Of a stretch of DNA of 64,000 nucleotides, positions 1 to 8,256 are shown one piece after another. How positions within the stretch are numbered: the first letter of the stretch is position 1; each line of letters starts with the position of its first letter. Origin of the DNA: Bacillota bacterium (GTDB lineage Bacteria > Bacillota > Clostridia > Peptostreptococcales > Anaerovoracaceae). The notes under the pieces were generated by a model that saw nothing but the letters and a program-made list of their open reading frames with translations, was not told where the DNA came from and did no database searches. The position numbers and the translations under genes are program-made. Where the stretch lies: contig JAFWZZ010000034.1 of assembly GCA_017522185.1 (NCBI GenBank), positions 1 to 64,000 on the forward strand, read 5' to 3'.

Positions 1-225
1 TAGAGTTCTTTTTCTGGTCATAACTGTGATCCTTTCATAGTTTATTTATACCACAGTTTCCACACAAAGTGTGGCCCATATTAGGTATGACCATTTACCT
101 AAATTAAAAATTGCGTGTCTCACTCATAGGTAGTAGTTTAAAGTGAAAGGTTTACACTTTTCTTTATTTTAGACAAAAGTAGTAAACGCAGCATAATTTG
201 TGTGGGTGCGGGCATATACTTGAGC

Positions 226-1125
226 ATGATGATTGTGGTAAATAAAGAGAAAGTAAAGAAAATGCTGCGGCGGGGACTGGCTTTTGCATTGGTCATCGGT
301 CTTGCCGCAGGATACCGGGTGGTCAATCCCGGTCCTGAAAGTGTGAAGACCATGGGGGCTGACGGGGAAGTAACCAATTGGGGCCTGTCCTTTGATAAGG
401 AAGGAGAACCGCCGGTGGGGAATGCATCGGCCGGAGATTTGGCAAAGTATGATGCCTGGTATGTGGGGGATACCGGGAAGAAGACCATTTATCTGACCTT
501 TGATGCGGGCTATGAGAACGGGTACACGGCAGAGATTCTGGATGTGCTGAAATCTCATCAGGTGCCTGCGGCCTTTTTCCTGGTCGGTACCTATATCCGG
601 GATAACCCGGATCTGGTGAAACGGATGGCCGAAGAAGGACATATCGTGGGGAATCATTCCATGAACCACCGGGACATGTCAGCGGTGACAGATATGGCTG
701 TGTTTGAAAAAGAGCTGGCGGAGGTTGAAATTGCTTATCAATCGGCGATAGACGATGCGGCTGACGCTGACAACGGCGCATCCCCAGACAAGGGAAAATC
801 GGGAGAAAAGAAGGTGAAAATGCCGAGATATTACCGCCCGCCGGAGGGGAAATTCTCGCCCAATAATTTAGAAATGGCGAAGAAGCTGGGGTACAAGACT
901 ATATTCTGGAGTCTGGCTTATGTAGACTGGAACACGGACCGGCAGCCGACCCGTGAAGAGGCGCTGAACACACTGCTTCCTCGGACCCACAACGGGGCGG
1001 TGATTCTGCTCCACTCCACCTCCAAGACCAACGCTAAGGTGCTGGGAGAACTGATCGAGCGGTGGAAAACAGAAGGATACCGCTTCGGTACGCTGGATGA
1101 ATTGACGAAAAGTGCTATAGAATAG
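226..1125 (+). CDS. PdaA-like polysaccharide (muramic acid) deacetylase
   Basis: Predicted NodB-fold de-N-acetylase of the PdaA type, which in spore formers makes muramic delta-lactam in cortex peptidoglycan outside the membrane. With the start at 226, residues about 14-29 form a membrane or signal segment. The catalytic motif is TFDAGYENG (91-99), the PdaA variant of the usual TFDDG; the metal-binding HSMNH is at 144-148, RPPEG at about 204-208 and the LLHS motif near 265. A charged insert (about 174-199) rich in Asp and Lys precedes motif 3 and is unusual. The start is uncertain: ATG 226, ATG 229 and ATG 262 are all in frame and none has a good ribosome site; a GTG at 202 is also open. Family is clear; the spore role is inferred from the PdaA motif and the nearby cotJ genes. 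Confidence 0.85.
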   Translation: MMIVVNKEKVKKMLRRGLAFALVIGLAAGYRVVNPGPESVKTMGADGEVTNWGLSFDKEGEPPVGNASAGDLAKYDAWYVGDTGKKTIYLTFDAGYENGYTAEILDVLKSHQVPAAFFLVGTYIRDNPDLVKRMAEEGHIVGNHSMNHRDMSAVTDMAVFEKELAEVEIAYQSAIDDAADADNGASPDKGKSGEKKVKMPRYYRPPEGKFSPNNLEMAKKLGYKTIFWSLAYVDWNTDRQPTREEALNTLLPRTHNGAVILLHSTSKTNAKVLGELIERWKTEGYRFGTLDELTKSAIE

Positions 1126-1140
1126 GTTTTGTTGATTTTA

Positions 1141-1175
1141 GGTGGTTTTTGTACATTGAACGAGCCACCTTTATT
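1141..1175 (+). terminator. Possible terminator after the deacetylase gene
   Basis: AGGTGG and CCACCT lie about 20 bases apart just after the stop codon and are followed by a T-rich run. The stem is short, so this is a modest prediction. Confidence 0.4.
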
Positions 1176-1278
1176 TATATTTTTGCTATATATAGTGGAT
1201 TTAGACGGACGGGTTGCAAAAATTGTACCACCTTTTTCGGGTGAATTAGCATATATAGTGTCCATATCCTACATACAA

Positions 1279-1311
1279 AAAAGCAGACCGTATTTCAGGT
1301 CTGCTTTTCCC
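1279..1311. terminator. Bidirectional terminator between convergent genes
   Basis: AAAAGCAGACC and GGTCTGCTTTT form an 11-bp stem around an 8-base loop, with A and T runs on the two sides. It can end the deacetylase transcript (plus strand) and the cotJ operon (minus strand). Confidence 0.85.
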
Positions 1312-1321
1312 AAATTCAGAG

Positions 1322-1921
1322 CTATTTCAAATCAAACGCCGGGTTGATGGCATAAAAATTCTTGTAATCCAGCTCGTCTTGCACCATTCTTAAGGCTTCG
1401 CCGAACCGCTGGAAGTGAACGATTTCCCGTTCCCGCAGGAAGCGGATCGGATCCAGCACATCCGGGTCATCTACCATGCGGATGATATTGTCGTAAGTGG
1501 TTCTGGCCTTTTGTTCTGCGGCCAGGTCTTCCGTCAGGTCCGTAATCGGATCGCCTTTGACGGCGAAACAAAGGGCATCGAATGGAAATCCTGCTGCTGC
1601 CTGGGCGTAGACGCCTGCCGTGTGGTCTACGAAATAGGCTTCCATACCGGCGTCTTTAATCTGATCGATGGTCATGTCACGGGTCAGCTGGTGGACGATG
1701 GCCGCCACCATCTCAAAATGGCCAAGCTCTTCATTTCCGACGTCCGTCAGAATGGCTGCAACTTTCCGGTTCGGCATTGCATAGCGCTGGGACAGATAGC
1801 GGAGAGAGGCGCCGATTTCGCCGTCCGGACCACCGTACTGGCTGATGATGAATTTTGCCAGAGCCGGGTTGGTGTTTTTGATCTTTACCGGATACTGTAA
1901 TTTCTTTTCATAGGTCCACAT
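1322..1921 (-). CDS. cotJC: Spore coat protein CotJC (manganese-catalase family)
   Basis: 199-residue protein of the CotJC / dimanganese-catalase ferritin-like family, a component of the inner spore coat. A four-helix metal site is suggested by GASLRYLSQRYAMPN near residues 38-52 and the EELGHFEM helix near 65-72, with a later EREIVHF helix near the C-terminus. It is the last gene of a compact minus-strand operon: its start lies 3 bases after the cotJB stop. Length matches other CotJC proteins. Catalase activity is a family property and is not shown by the sequence alone. Confidence 0.9.
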   Translation of the reverse strand: MWTYEKKLQYPVKIKNTNPALAKFIISQYGGPDGEIGASLRYLSQRYAMPNRKVAAILTDVGNEELGHFEMVAAIVHQLTRDMTIDQIKDAGMEAYFVDHTAGVYAQAAAGFPFDALCFAVKGDPITDLTEDLAAEQKARTTYDNIIRMVDDPDVLDPIRFLREREIVHFQRFGEALRMVQDELDYKNFYAINPAFDLK

Positions 1922-1924
1922 AGG

Positions 1925-2173
1925 CTAATCCTCCATTTCCCAAGGCCATGGGGTACATGCCCAGGCCCAGCCTTTTTCAGTGTCTGTGCCGCCCATGGTC
2001 AGGGGGCCAAAAGACTCTTCATAGAATGCAACGGCTTCTACATATTTTTTCTGGGTTTCTTCGTAGAAGACCAGTGCCGCCTGATTGGTCGGATGGGTAT
2101 CGAGGAAAAGTCCCGTGTCATACAGTGCAAAGCTGTACATCTGCACCTGTTTCATCGCCTGTTCTCTATTCAT
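1925..2173 (-). CDS. cotJB: Spore coat protein CotJB
   Basis: 82-residue CotJB family protein, known from Bacillus as a partner in assembling CotJC into the spore coat. Typical features are the N-terminal MNREQAMKQVQMYSFAL segment, LFLDTHPTNQAAL in the middle and the Trp-rich tail WAWACTPWPWEMED. The start at 2173 is set by an AGGGGAGGT ribosome site and overlaps the end of cotJA by four bases, so translation is probably coupled. The open frame extends upstream, but that extension lies over cotJA and is not used. Confidence 0.9.
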   Translation of the reverse strand: MNREQAMKQVQMYSFALYDTGLFLDTHPTNQAALVFYEETQKKYVEAVAFYEESFGPLTMGGTDTEKGWAWACTPWPWEMED

Positions 2174-2475
2174 TTGCGCATACCTCCCCTTCTTTTCCCT
2201 TCGAATGGGAGATCCAGTTCCGGGAAAATGGTGCCCCGGTGAAAGCCCTCTTCCAAGGGATAGGTTTCCTGCCAGCGCTGCCATGGTACATAGGCCATGG
2301 CCAGTGCCATAGGCTGTCTGGTTTCCGTCTGGGAGCAGGCTGTATTGCAGTCAGACACAACTGCACAGGCGGATGCCGCCGGCTGGACTTTTTGTTCCTG
2401 ATGCTGCCGGGAACGGTCTTCATCCAGACTGGCAAGAAGAATGGGCATGCCAATATAAGGTTCCTGTCTATTCAA
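2170..2475 (-). CDS. cotJA: Spore coat-associated protein CotJA
   Basis: 101-residue protein whose C-terminal half matches the short CotJA family: AMAYVPWQRWQETYPLEEGF followed by GTIFPELDLPFEG. The N-terminal 50 residues are longer than in a minimal CotJA and low in recognisable features. The start codon is TTG (2473-2475) behind an AAAGGGG ribosome site; no ATG is in frame nearby. First gene of cotJABC. Expression in the mother cell during sporulation is expected from Bacillus. Confidence 0.85.
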   Translation of the reverse strand: MNRQEPYIGMPILLASLDEDRSRQHQEQKVQPAASACAVVSDCNTACSQTETRQPMALAMAYVPWQRWQETYPLEEGFHRGTIFPELDLPFEGKRRGGMRK

Positions 2476-2499
2476 AATAAAACCCCTTTCACAGTAAGA

Positions 2500-2532
2500 T
2501 AGTTTATTCTATGAACAAAGGCGGTAAAATGT
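2500..2532 (-). promoter_or_regulatory. Possible sigma-E-type promoter of cotJABC
   Basis: On the minus strand CATAGAAT resembles the sigma-E minus-10 consensus CATANNNT and lies upstream of the TTG start of cotJA; CACATT about 14 bases earlier could be the minus-35. cotJ of Bacillus subtilis is sigma-E dependent. The match is short, so this is a suggestion only. Confidence 0.35.
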
Positions 2533-2575
2533 GCTATACTATACGTATCCAAAGACGAGAAAGGAAAGAGAAAAG

Positions 2576-3022
2576 ATGAAATTTGTGATTCAGAGAGTAA
2601 GCGAAGCATCTGTAACCATAGATGGAGAAGTGAGAGGTCAGATCGACAAAGGTTTTGTTGTGCTGATTGGCGTAGGTCATGAAGACACCAAAGAGATAGC
2701 AGATAAGTTTATTAAGAAACTGCTGAACATGCGCATTTTTGAAGATGCAGATGGTAAGACAAACCTGAGTCTGGCAGACGTAGACGGCGGCCTGCTGCTG
2801 ATTTCCCAGTTCACTTTATATGCCAACTGCAAGAAGGGTAACCGTCCAAGCTTCACAGAAGCCGGAAGCCCTGATATGGCATCCGCATTATACGATTACA
2901 TCGTAGAGGAATGCCGCAAGGTGGTACCAAAGGTGGAAACAGGCGAATTCGCAGCCGACATGAAGGTGGCATTGGTCAACGACGGACCGTTTACTGTGAT
3001 TTTAGACGAAAAGATTTTATAA
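2576..3022 (+). CDS. dtd: D-aminoacyl-tRNA deacylase
   Basis: 148-residue DTD protein, which hydrolyses D-aminoacyl-tRNA (and glycyl-tRNA-Ala) in the cytoplasm and so keeps D-amino acids out of translation. The start [19 protein letters not shown] is canonical, with ribosome site GAAAGGAAAG. The active-site motif SQFTLYA is near residues 78-84, followed by KGNRPSF, and the second signature near the C-terminus reads NDGPFT (usual form GPVT). Length is normal for the family. A vegetative promoter (TGAACA, 17 bases, TATACT) probably overlaps the cotJ control region. D-amino-acid enzymes elsewhere in the window (racemases, D-cysteine desulfhydrase) make a role in D-amino-acid tolerance plausible. 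Confidence 0.95.
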   Translation: MKFVIQRVSEASVTIDGEVRGQIDKGFVVLIGVGHEDTKEIADKFIKKLLNMRIFEDADGKTNLSLADVDGGLLLISQFTLYANCKKGNRPSFTEAGSPDMASALYDYIVEECRKVVPKVETGEFAADMKVALVNDGPFTVILDEKIL

Positions 3023-3034
3023 TGATTGCGAAAG

Positions 3035-3060
3035 CAGGCCTTGCAGGGCCTGTTTTTCTT
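3035..3060 (+). terminator. Terminator of dtd
   Basis: CAGGCC and GGCCTG form a GC-rich stem with a short loop followed by TTTTTCTTTTT, 12 bases after the dtd stop. Confidence 0.85.
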
Positions 3061-3339
3061 TTTGGATTTTAGTTTCTATAGAAACCAAACATAGCCTTTG
3101 CGAAACAAAAAAATGCTATTTAAAGGTGTTGGTTTCTTAAATTTCTAAAACTGTTTCTATAGAAACACTTTTTTCTCTTTTGACAACAAAACCAGATTTT
3201 TTAGGCTAAACAGTTTCCTAAATTCCTAAAATCGTTTCTATAGAAACAAAATTTGGAGCTATGACAACAAATAGTGCAGATTTGTTTCCGTACTATACAA
3301 AATCGTTTCTATAGAAACAAAAAACCTCTCTAAAGAAAC
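3051..3339. repeat. Intergenic palindrome array A (4 units)
   Basis: The 343-base space between dtd and the EamA gene has no gene. It holds four exact copies of the palindrome GTTTC-TATA-GAAAC at 3072, 3153, 3234 and 3305 (steps of 81, 81 and 71). Each is flanked 21 bases upstream by another GTTTC-like half-site and 21 bases downstream by GAAAC or GACAAC. The DNA between half-sites is not conserved. The same geometry recurs in arrays B and D. Confidence 0.9.
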
Positions 3340-3361
3340 CATAACTGTTCTTAGAGAGGTT
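3323..3361 (-). terminator. Terminator of the EamA transporter gene
   Basis: AACCTCTCTAA and TTAGAGAGGTT form an 11-bp stem. On the minus strand it is followed by TTTTTTG, which suits the end of the transporter transcript. Confidence 0.8.
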
Positions 3362-3365
3362 TATT

Positions 3366-4262
3366 CTATTCTTCTTTCTTTACCAGCAGGAAAATGGTAG
3401 CAAAGATGCAGGCAAATCCTACAAAGTCCATAAATGCAAAGGCTTCGCCCAGCCACAGAACCATGATTACGGTAGCGGATACCGGCTCGATGGTTGCCAG
3501 CATGGAAGCTTTGACCGCACCGATACGGTGAACGCCGACCAGGTAGATGGCAAAGGTAATTGCGGTACCGAATACAACCATAGCCACGAAAGCAATGATG
3601 CATGACGGGTCATGAACCATTGGTGCATTCCAGGAACCAGTGGAAATCCATAATACCATGCCGCCGATGAACATACCGAACCCTGTTACGGCAGTGCTGC
3701 CGTATTTACCAATGATAGGAACAGGAATCAGAGTATAGGTTGCCAGGAAAAAAGCGGCCAACAGACCCCAGGCCAAACCCAGCGGTGTGATAACCATGGT
3801 ATGGATGTCACCGTGAGTTGCCAGGAAGAAAGTTCCCAGCAGGGCCAGCACGATAGCCAGAATTTCTTTGCCGTGTGGTAGTCTGCGACCCATGAAGCAG
3901 GCCCAGATCATAACCAGCAGCGGTCCCAGATACTGCAGGATTGTAGCTGTTCCTGAGTTAGTGTGGGAAATGGCTGTCAGGTAAGACAGGGAATTGAACA
4001 TGATGCCGAATACTGCGAAGATTAGAAGTCTGACCACGTCCTTCTTGTCTTTCCAAATGGCAATCATGTTTTCACGGTCGGTAACAAAACCGTAGATTAC
4101 CAGCAGAGCGCCAGCCATAGCCAGACGATAAGCCGTCAGGTACTGGGGTTCTGCGTTAAAATTGTCGAATATATATTGTCCGCAGCAGCCGGAAAATCCC
4201 CACAGGATCCCTGCAATCAGGGTTATGACTGCGCCGGAAGTTTCTTTTGATATATGTTTCAA
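3366..4262 (-). CDS. EamA-family drug/metabolite transporter
   Basis: 298-residue integral membrane protein of the EamA/DMT family, with two repeated EamA domains and about ten membrane helices (for example ITLIAGILWGFSG at the start, IYLVG and IMVLWLGEAFAF near the end). Substrate cannot be told. The open frame runs far upstream through the opposite-strand protease gene, but the true start is a TTG at 4260-4262 (LKHISKETSG) behind a strong AAGGAGG site; no ATG lies near. It is transcribed divergently from the M16 protease gene. Confidence 0.85.
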   Translation of the reverse strand: MKHISKETSGAVITLIAGILWGFSGCCGQYIFDNFNAEPQYLTAYRLAMAGALLVIYGFVTDRENMIAIWKDKKDVVRLLIFAVFGIMFNSLSYLTAISHTNSGTATILQYLGPLLVMIWACFMGRRLPHGKEILAIVLALLGTFFLATHGDIHTMVITPLGLAWGLLAAFFLATYTLIPVPIIGKYGSTAVTGFGMFIGGMVLWISTGSWNAPMVHDPSCIIAFVAMVVFGTAITFAIYLVGVHRIGAVKASMLATIEPVSATVIMVLWLGEAFAFMDFVGFACIFATIFLLVKKEE

Positions 4263-4309
4263 GTTTCGTCCTCCTTCAAAAACTCCAAAGCTAATTATAT
4301 GGCGAAACC

Positions 4310-4339
4310 GTTGCGTTATCAAGGAGAATTTGATACAAT
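4310..4339 (+). promoter_or_regulatory. Promoter directly abutting the protease start codon
   Basis: TTGCGT, a 17-base spacer and TACAAT (4334-4339) lie so close to ATG 4347 that transcription would begin at or next to the start codon. No ribosome site lies at normal spacing from that ATG. Confidence 0.5.
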
Positions 4340-4346
4340 TTTTTCT

Positions 4347-5612
4347 ATGGAAAAAAGAAGAATTACGAAAAATAACATAGAAATTTATCATTATCCCAAC
4401 GAAAATACCCACAGCTTTTGCCTGTCTCTGTACATCAAAGCAGGGGCCCTCTACGAAGCCGACAAGGATAACGGCATCACACATTTTTGGGAGCATGCCA
4501 TTTTCCGCAACATCAATCATTTGATGGACGGTCACATGTACGAGGAAATCGATAAGCTGGGGCTGTATTTTAACGGGGCTACATACAAGGAATTTGTGCA
4601 GCTTTATGTAATCGGTGCGCCAAAGCATTTTGCAAAGGCGGCAGATATTCTGCTGAAGATTTTCCAGCCAATGACTCTGCCGGTGGACCAGATTAAAACG
4701 GAACAGCAGAGAGTCAAGGCGGAGATTCGCGAAGCGGAAGATTTCAAGAGTCTGGACTATTTTGCGGGGACTCACGCATGGAAGGGCACGTCTCTTCGTA
4801 ACACCATTCTTGGTACAAAGGGCAATGTATCCGGCTTTCACAAAAAGCGTCTGGCTGCTTACCATCAGGAGATGATTGCAGCGGAGAATATGTTCTTTTA
4901 TGTAACCGGTTGTGTGGATGAGGAAATGATTGAAACCTTTGCGGGAAAAATAGGAGAACTGGACGTTCCACAGGCGGCCACCCGCAGAGAAAACATGGCG
5001 ACAAAACCGGAAAACTTCGGTGCGCGCAACCTGGAAATCAATGTGAAAAACAGCAAGTACACCATGGCCCAGTTTTCCTTTGATTTTGTGACTGCCAAGT
5101 ACACTTACGCCGAGCTGGCACTGCTGTATGACATTCTGTTCAGCGGGGAAAACGCACTGCTCCATCAGGAACTGTCAGAAAAGCGAGGCATGATTTACAG
5201 CTTTTCTTCCACACTGGAAAAGTACAGCAACATCGGACGACTGTTCTTTGTGTATGAGGTGGCCATGAAAGACCTGTATGAGTCGGTGGAAATTACCACC
5301 AAAGAGTTGGCAAATCTGGGAGAAACTATCGAGAAAAGACTGGAACTGGTACTGCCGGAATACACCGACAATGCCTACTTTATCTACGATGATAACGAAG
5401 GTTTCAACTGGCAGCGTGCTTATGAAAATCACATCATGAACGGCAAAACCACCAGCCTGGAAGAAACCAGAGCCCAGTTCCTGAAGGTGACGCCGGAACG
5501 ACTGCGAGAGATTGCCGGGGAGATTTTTACCCGGGAAAATCTGTGCCTTTCTCTAAAGGCGGACAAGAAAAAATTAGACTTAGACAAGCTGCGTGGCAGC
5601 GTCTTATTATAG
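4347..5612 (+). CDS. M16-family (insulinase/pitrilysin-like) zinc peptidase
   Basis: 421-residue single-unit M16 protein, the length of mitochondrial-processing-peptidase-like bacterial subunits. The inverted zinc motif HxxEH is present as HFWEH (46-50), and the downstream acidic ligand region VKAEIREAE follows about 75 residues later, so the enzyme should be active. The Tyr/Arg-bearing C-terminal half (LSEKRGMIYSFSST) is typical. Start chosen at ATG 4347 because MEKRRITKNNIEIYHYPN aligns with the usual first strand of the family. ATG 4299 would add 16 residues; neither has a well-placed ribosome site. Substrate unknown; a peptide is likely. Confidence 0.85.
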   Translation: MEKRRITKNNIEIYHYPNENTHSFCLSLYIKAGALYEADKDNGITHFWEHAIFRNINHLMDGHMYEEIDKLGLYFNGATYKEFVQLYVIGAPKHFAKAADILLKIFQPMTLPVDQIKTEQQRVKAEIREAEDFKSLDYFAGTHAWKGTSLRNTILGTKGNVSGFHKKRLAAYHQEMIAAENMFFYVTGCVDEEMIETFAGKIGELDVPQAATRRENMATKPENFGARNLEINVKNSKYTMAQFSFDFVTAKYTYAELALLYDILFSGENALLHQELSEKRGMIYSFSSTLEKYSNIGRLFFVYEVAMKDLYESVEITTKELANLGETIEKRLELVLPEYTDNAYFIYDDNEGFNWQRAYENHIMNGKTTSLEETRAQFLKVTPERLREIAGEIFTRENLCLSLKADKKKLDLDKLRGSVLL

Positions 5613-5652
5613 GATTGAAAGGAATTGACAAGGATTAACAGGAGGATAAACT

Positions 5653-5877
5653 ATGAACTTTAAACAGTGTTTCTTTAGAATCTACGACAAGAAAATTGCA
5701 TCCGGCGAAATTACATTCAGCCGTACAGGTATCAGCAAGGATCAGTTTACTGCACTTTGCACAGAGCCTGACTTTGTTTTTGACAGAGCTTTACTGGACA
5801 AACTGAAGGAAACTATGAACCTGACAGATGAACAGCATGACATGCTGGTAAGAGCAGCAGACGGTCAGGACGTGTAA
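5653..5877 (+). CDS. Small protein of unknown function (74 aa)
   Basis: 74-residue acidic cytoplasmic protein with an AGGAGG ribosome site 7 bases before the start and its own terminator. It has no signal peptide or membrane helix. The C-terminal half (LLDKLKETMNLTDEQHDMLVRAAD) looks like a small helix-loop-helix, loosely similar to the XRE-like fold of proteins that count few residues; this is not enough to assign a function. It lies between the M16 protease gene and the DUF5722 gene. Confidence 0.7.
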   Translation: MNFKQCFFRIYDKKIASGEITFSRTGISKDQFTALCTEPDFVFDRALLDKLKETMNLTDEQHDMLVRAADGQDV

Positions 5878-5886
5878 TGGTAGAAA

Positions 5887-5928
5887 CCTTAAATCCAGGG
5901 AGTATTTTTCTTGTGATTTAAGGATTTT
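5887..5928 (+). terminator. Terminator of the 74-aa gene
   Basis: CCTTAAATC and GATTTAAGG form a 9-bp stem with a 19-base loop followed by ATTTTAT. Confidence 0.6.
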
Positions 5929-5999
5929 ATGATAAAATATAATGAGGTCGTTATTGGGAAGAGAAATCCAGAAGGGAAAAGATTTTTTAGGAGGAAAAT

Positions 6000-8105
6000 A
6001 TGCAAAACGCTAGAGAAAAAAGAGTTCTGCGCTTAAGTGCAATTTTAATTGCATTTGCTATGATGTTTACAGCTTTCGCTTTTACTACGAATGATGTATA
6101 TGCGGCAGCAAAACCGGCGCAGGTAAAGAATCTGAAAATGTCTGCGTCCACAGCAACATCCATTACAACAAAGTGGGCGAAAGCAAAGAACGCAAAACAG
6201 TATCAGGTTGCGTATAAGAAACTGGGTGCTTCTAAGTTCAAGACTAAGACAGTATCCAAGCTGACTTACAAAGTTACAGGTCTGACACAGGATACTACTT
6301 ACTGCATTAAGGTTCGTGGTGTAAATGGAAAGACTTACGGCAAGTGGAGCAGCGTAAAGAAGTTCAACACAAAAGTAAATTATGCCAAGGCTGCAAACGA
6401 AACAAAGGTAACGGTTACTGTAACAAGCAGCAAGGTGCAGATTAAGATTGGCAAGCTGGGTCTGTCCGGCAAGGCAACTGTTTATGGAATGGGACCAAAT
6501 GAATACCTGAAGGCTGATGCAGTAAGCGGTATCGTTACTGCAAACGAAGCCGGTTATAAGGTAGGTACTTTCTCCATGAACAAGGCAAAGACTCTAAGCG
6601 TTGCCAGAACAAAGAATGGCTACGACAGAGCGTATGACAAGTTCTACGTTGTATACGATGGCGCAATCGTAAAGGGCCCTATCTATGCAACTACAATTCC
6701 ATCTGCAGGCCGCAAGGTTACAAAGACAGTAGCTTCCAAGAAGGGTATTGTAGATGAACTGTCCGAACTGAGCTTTGAAGTTGCAGACGATTTAGGTGCA
6801 AACTGGACTGCAATGAATATCGACTTCACACAGTTAGTACTGGATAGCGATGCAGGCGCAAGCAACAGTGCAATCACAGTAAATGGAAAAACTTACTACA
6901 TGAACGACCGTTATGTTGGAAGTCTGGACTACAGATTATCCAGATATGAACAGATGGGTGTGAATGTAATTGGCATTGTTATTTCCTTCGTAGACTCTGA
7001 AGTTTACAGTAACTATCCGGATGCACTGAAATATATTGATGATGCAAGATGGACCAATGGTTTTAACACATCCACAGCTGAAGGTAGAGACTACTTCATC
7101 GCCGGTATGGAATTCCTTGCTGACAGATACTCCAAGGGCGGCAATGGTCTGATTTGCAACTATGTAATCGGTAACGAAATCGACTACGCTTATGACTGGA
7201 ATGAAGTTATCCCTAATAAGGGTAAAAACCTGGGTGCGAGAGGCGATAACAGAAACTTAAGAGCTGGAGAAACAGAAACAAAGGCTGCATTTGATACTTA
7301 CATGGAAGAATATGCAAGAACCCTGCGTATTGCAAACACTGCTGTAAAGAAGTACGCAAAGGATGCAACAGTAAGTGTAAGCTTATCCAAGGAATGGGCT
7401 AAGAGTGTTGGAGAACAGAATGGCTCCAAGGCAAAGTCCAGCAAAAAGTTTGACTCTTACAGACCAAAAGAAATTGTTAGCTGGTTAAACTACTACACAA
7501 AGAAGGGCGGAGACTTTAACTGGGCTCTGACACCACACCACTACCCAATCGGCAATGGCTATACTGGTGATTACGAAACTGGTCTGGGCTCCAAGAAGGT
7601 GCTGATTACAGGCAACCCTGACACAACTACAACAATCACACAGAGCAACATGGAGGTTCTGCAGTTATTCCTGAACAGACCTGTAAATAAGTTCAAGGGT
7701 ACTGCAAGATCCATCTTCTTAACTGAAAATGGTTCCAGCTCCGGCTATGAAAGTGGAACACCAAGCGTAGAGGCACAGAGAGAGCATGCAGCAGCTGTTG
7801 CACAGCATTACTACAGAGCAGCAAGCTTACCATCTGTAAAGGCAATCGTATACTATAAGATTACTGACAGAGAAGCAGAAGGTGCTACTGAATACAAGAT
7901 GGGTCTGATCGATACTACAGGTCAGAAGAAACTGGCTTATGACGTATGGAAGAACATTGATAAGCAGAAGGGCGTTGCAGACGAATACCTGAACACTATC
8001 TCCTTCAAGAAGGGCGGCAAGACATACAAGAATCTGAAGTCCTATAAGGAAGCAATGAAGGTTGTAAAGAGTGACTGGAACTGGGATAAGAATTGGAAGT
8101 TCTAG
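6000..8105 (+). CDS. Secreted FnIII + DUF5722 surface protein
   Basis: 701-residue exported protein. Residues 1-35 are a signal peptide ending near DVYAA. Residues about 40-125 form a fibronectin type III domain (GLTQDTTYCIKVRGVNGK). From about residue 250 comes a DUF5722-type domain, recognisable from NIDFTQL, YRLSRYEQMGVNVIG, NYVIGNEIDYAYDWNE, and LTENGSSSGYESG; its NE and EN motifs resemble those of (beta/alpha)8 glycoside hydrolases, so carbohydrate binding or cleavage is possible but unproven. The C-terminal 45 residues are a short Lys-rich module. No sorting motif is seen. The next gene is a close paralogue, so this is a tandem duplication. Confidence 0.85.
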   Translation: MQNAREKRVLRLSAILIAFAMMFTAFAFTTNDVYAAAKPAQVKNLKMSASTATSITTKWAKAKNAKQYQVAYKKLGASKFKTKTVSKLTYKVTGLTQDTTYCIKVRGVNGKTYGKWSSVKKFNTKVNYAKAANETKVTVTVTSSKVQIKIGKLGLSGKATVYGMGPNEYLKADAVSGIVTANEAGYKVGTFSMNKAKTLSVARTKNGYDRAYDKFYVVYDGAIVKGPIYATTIPSAGRKVTKTVASKKGIVDELSELSFEVADDLGANWTAMNIDFTQLVLDSDAGASNSAITVNGKTYYMNDRYVGSLDYRLSRYEQMGVNVIGIVISFVDSEVYSNYPDALKYIDDARWTNGFNTSTAEGRDYFIAGMEFLADRYSKGGNGLICNYVIGNEIDYAYDWNEVIPNKGKNLGARGDNRNLRAGETETKAAFDTYMEEYARTLRIANTAVKKYAKDATVSVSLSKEWAKSVGEQNGSKAKSSKKFDSYRPKEIVSWLNYYTKKGGDFNWALTPHHYPIGNGYTGDYETGLGSKKVLITGNPDTTTTITQSNMEVLQLFLNRPVNKFKGTARSIFLTENGSSSGYESGTPSVEAQREHAAAVAQHYYRAASLPSVKAIVYYKITDREAEGATEYKMGLIDTTGQKKLAYDVWKNIDKQKGVADEYLNTISFKKGGKTYKNLKSYKEAMKVVKSDWNWDKNWKF

Positions 8106-8133
8106 TTTCCCGCAATGAAACAAATAAAAAACA

Positions 8134-8163
8134 AAAGAGCCTTTGAAAAAAGGCTCTTTTTCT
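8134..8163 (+). terminator. Terminator of the first DUF5722 gene
   Basis: AAAGAGCCTTT and AAAGGCTCTTT around a 4-base loop, followed by T residues. Confidence 0.9.
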
Positions 8164-8256
8164 ATGCAGATTTTCAAAGTTATGGTAAACTATAATTGAG
8201 ATATTCTGCAATTGGGCAGAGTATAGGGGACAGAAGGGATGATAAGGAGGAAGAAG

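Noticed and set aside
1129-1347. 72-codon frame after the deacetylase gene
   Set aside because: It runs through two terminator hairpins, and its ATG-like start lacks a ribosome site.
4263-5165. Long minus-strand open frame continuing upstream of the EamA transporter
   Set aside because: It lies antisense to the M16 peptidase gene, has no family features, and the transporter has a clear TTG start with AAGGAGG at 4262.
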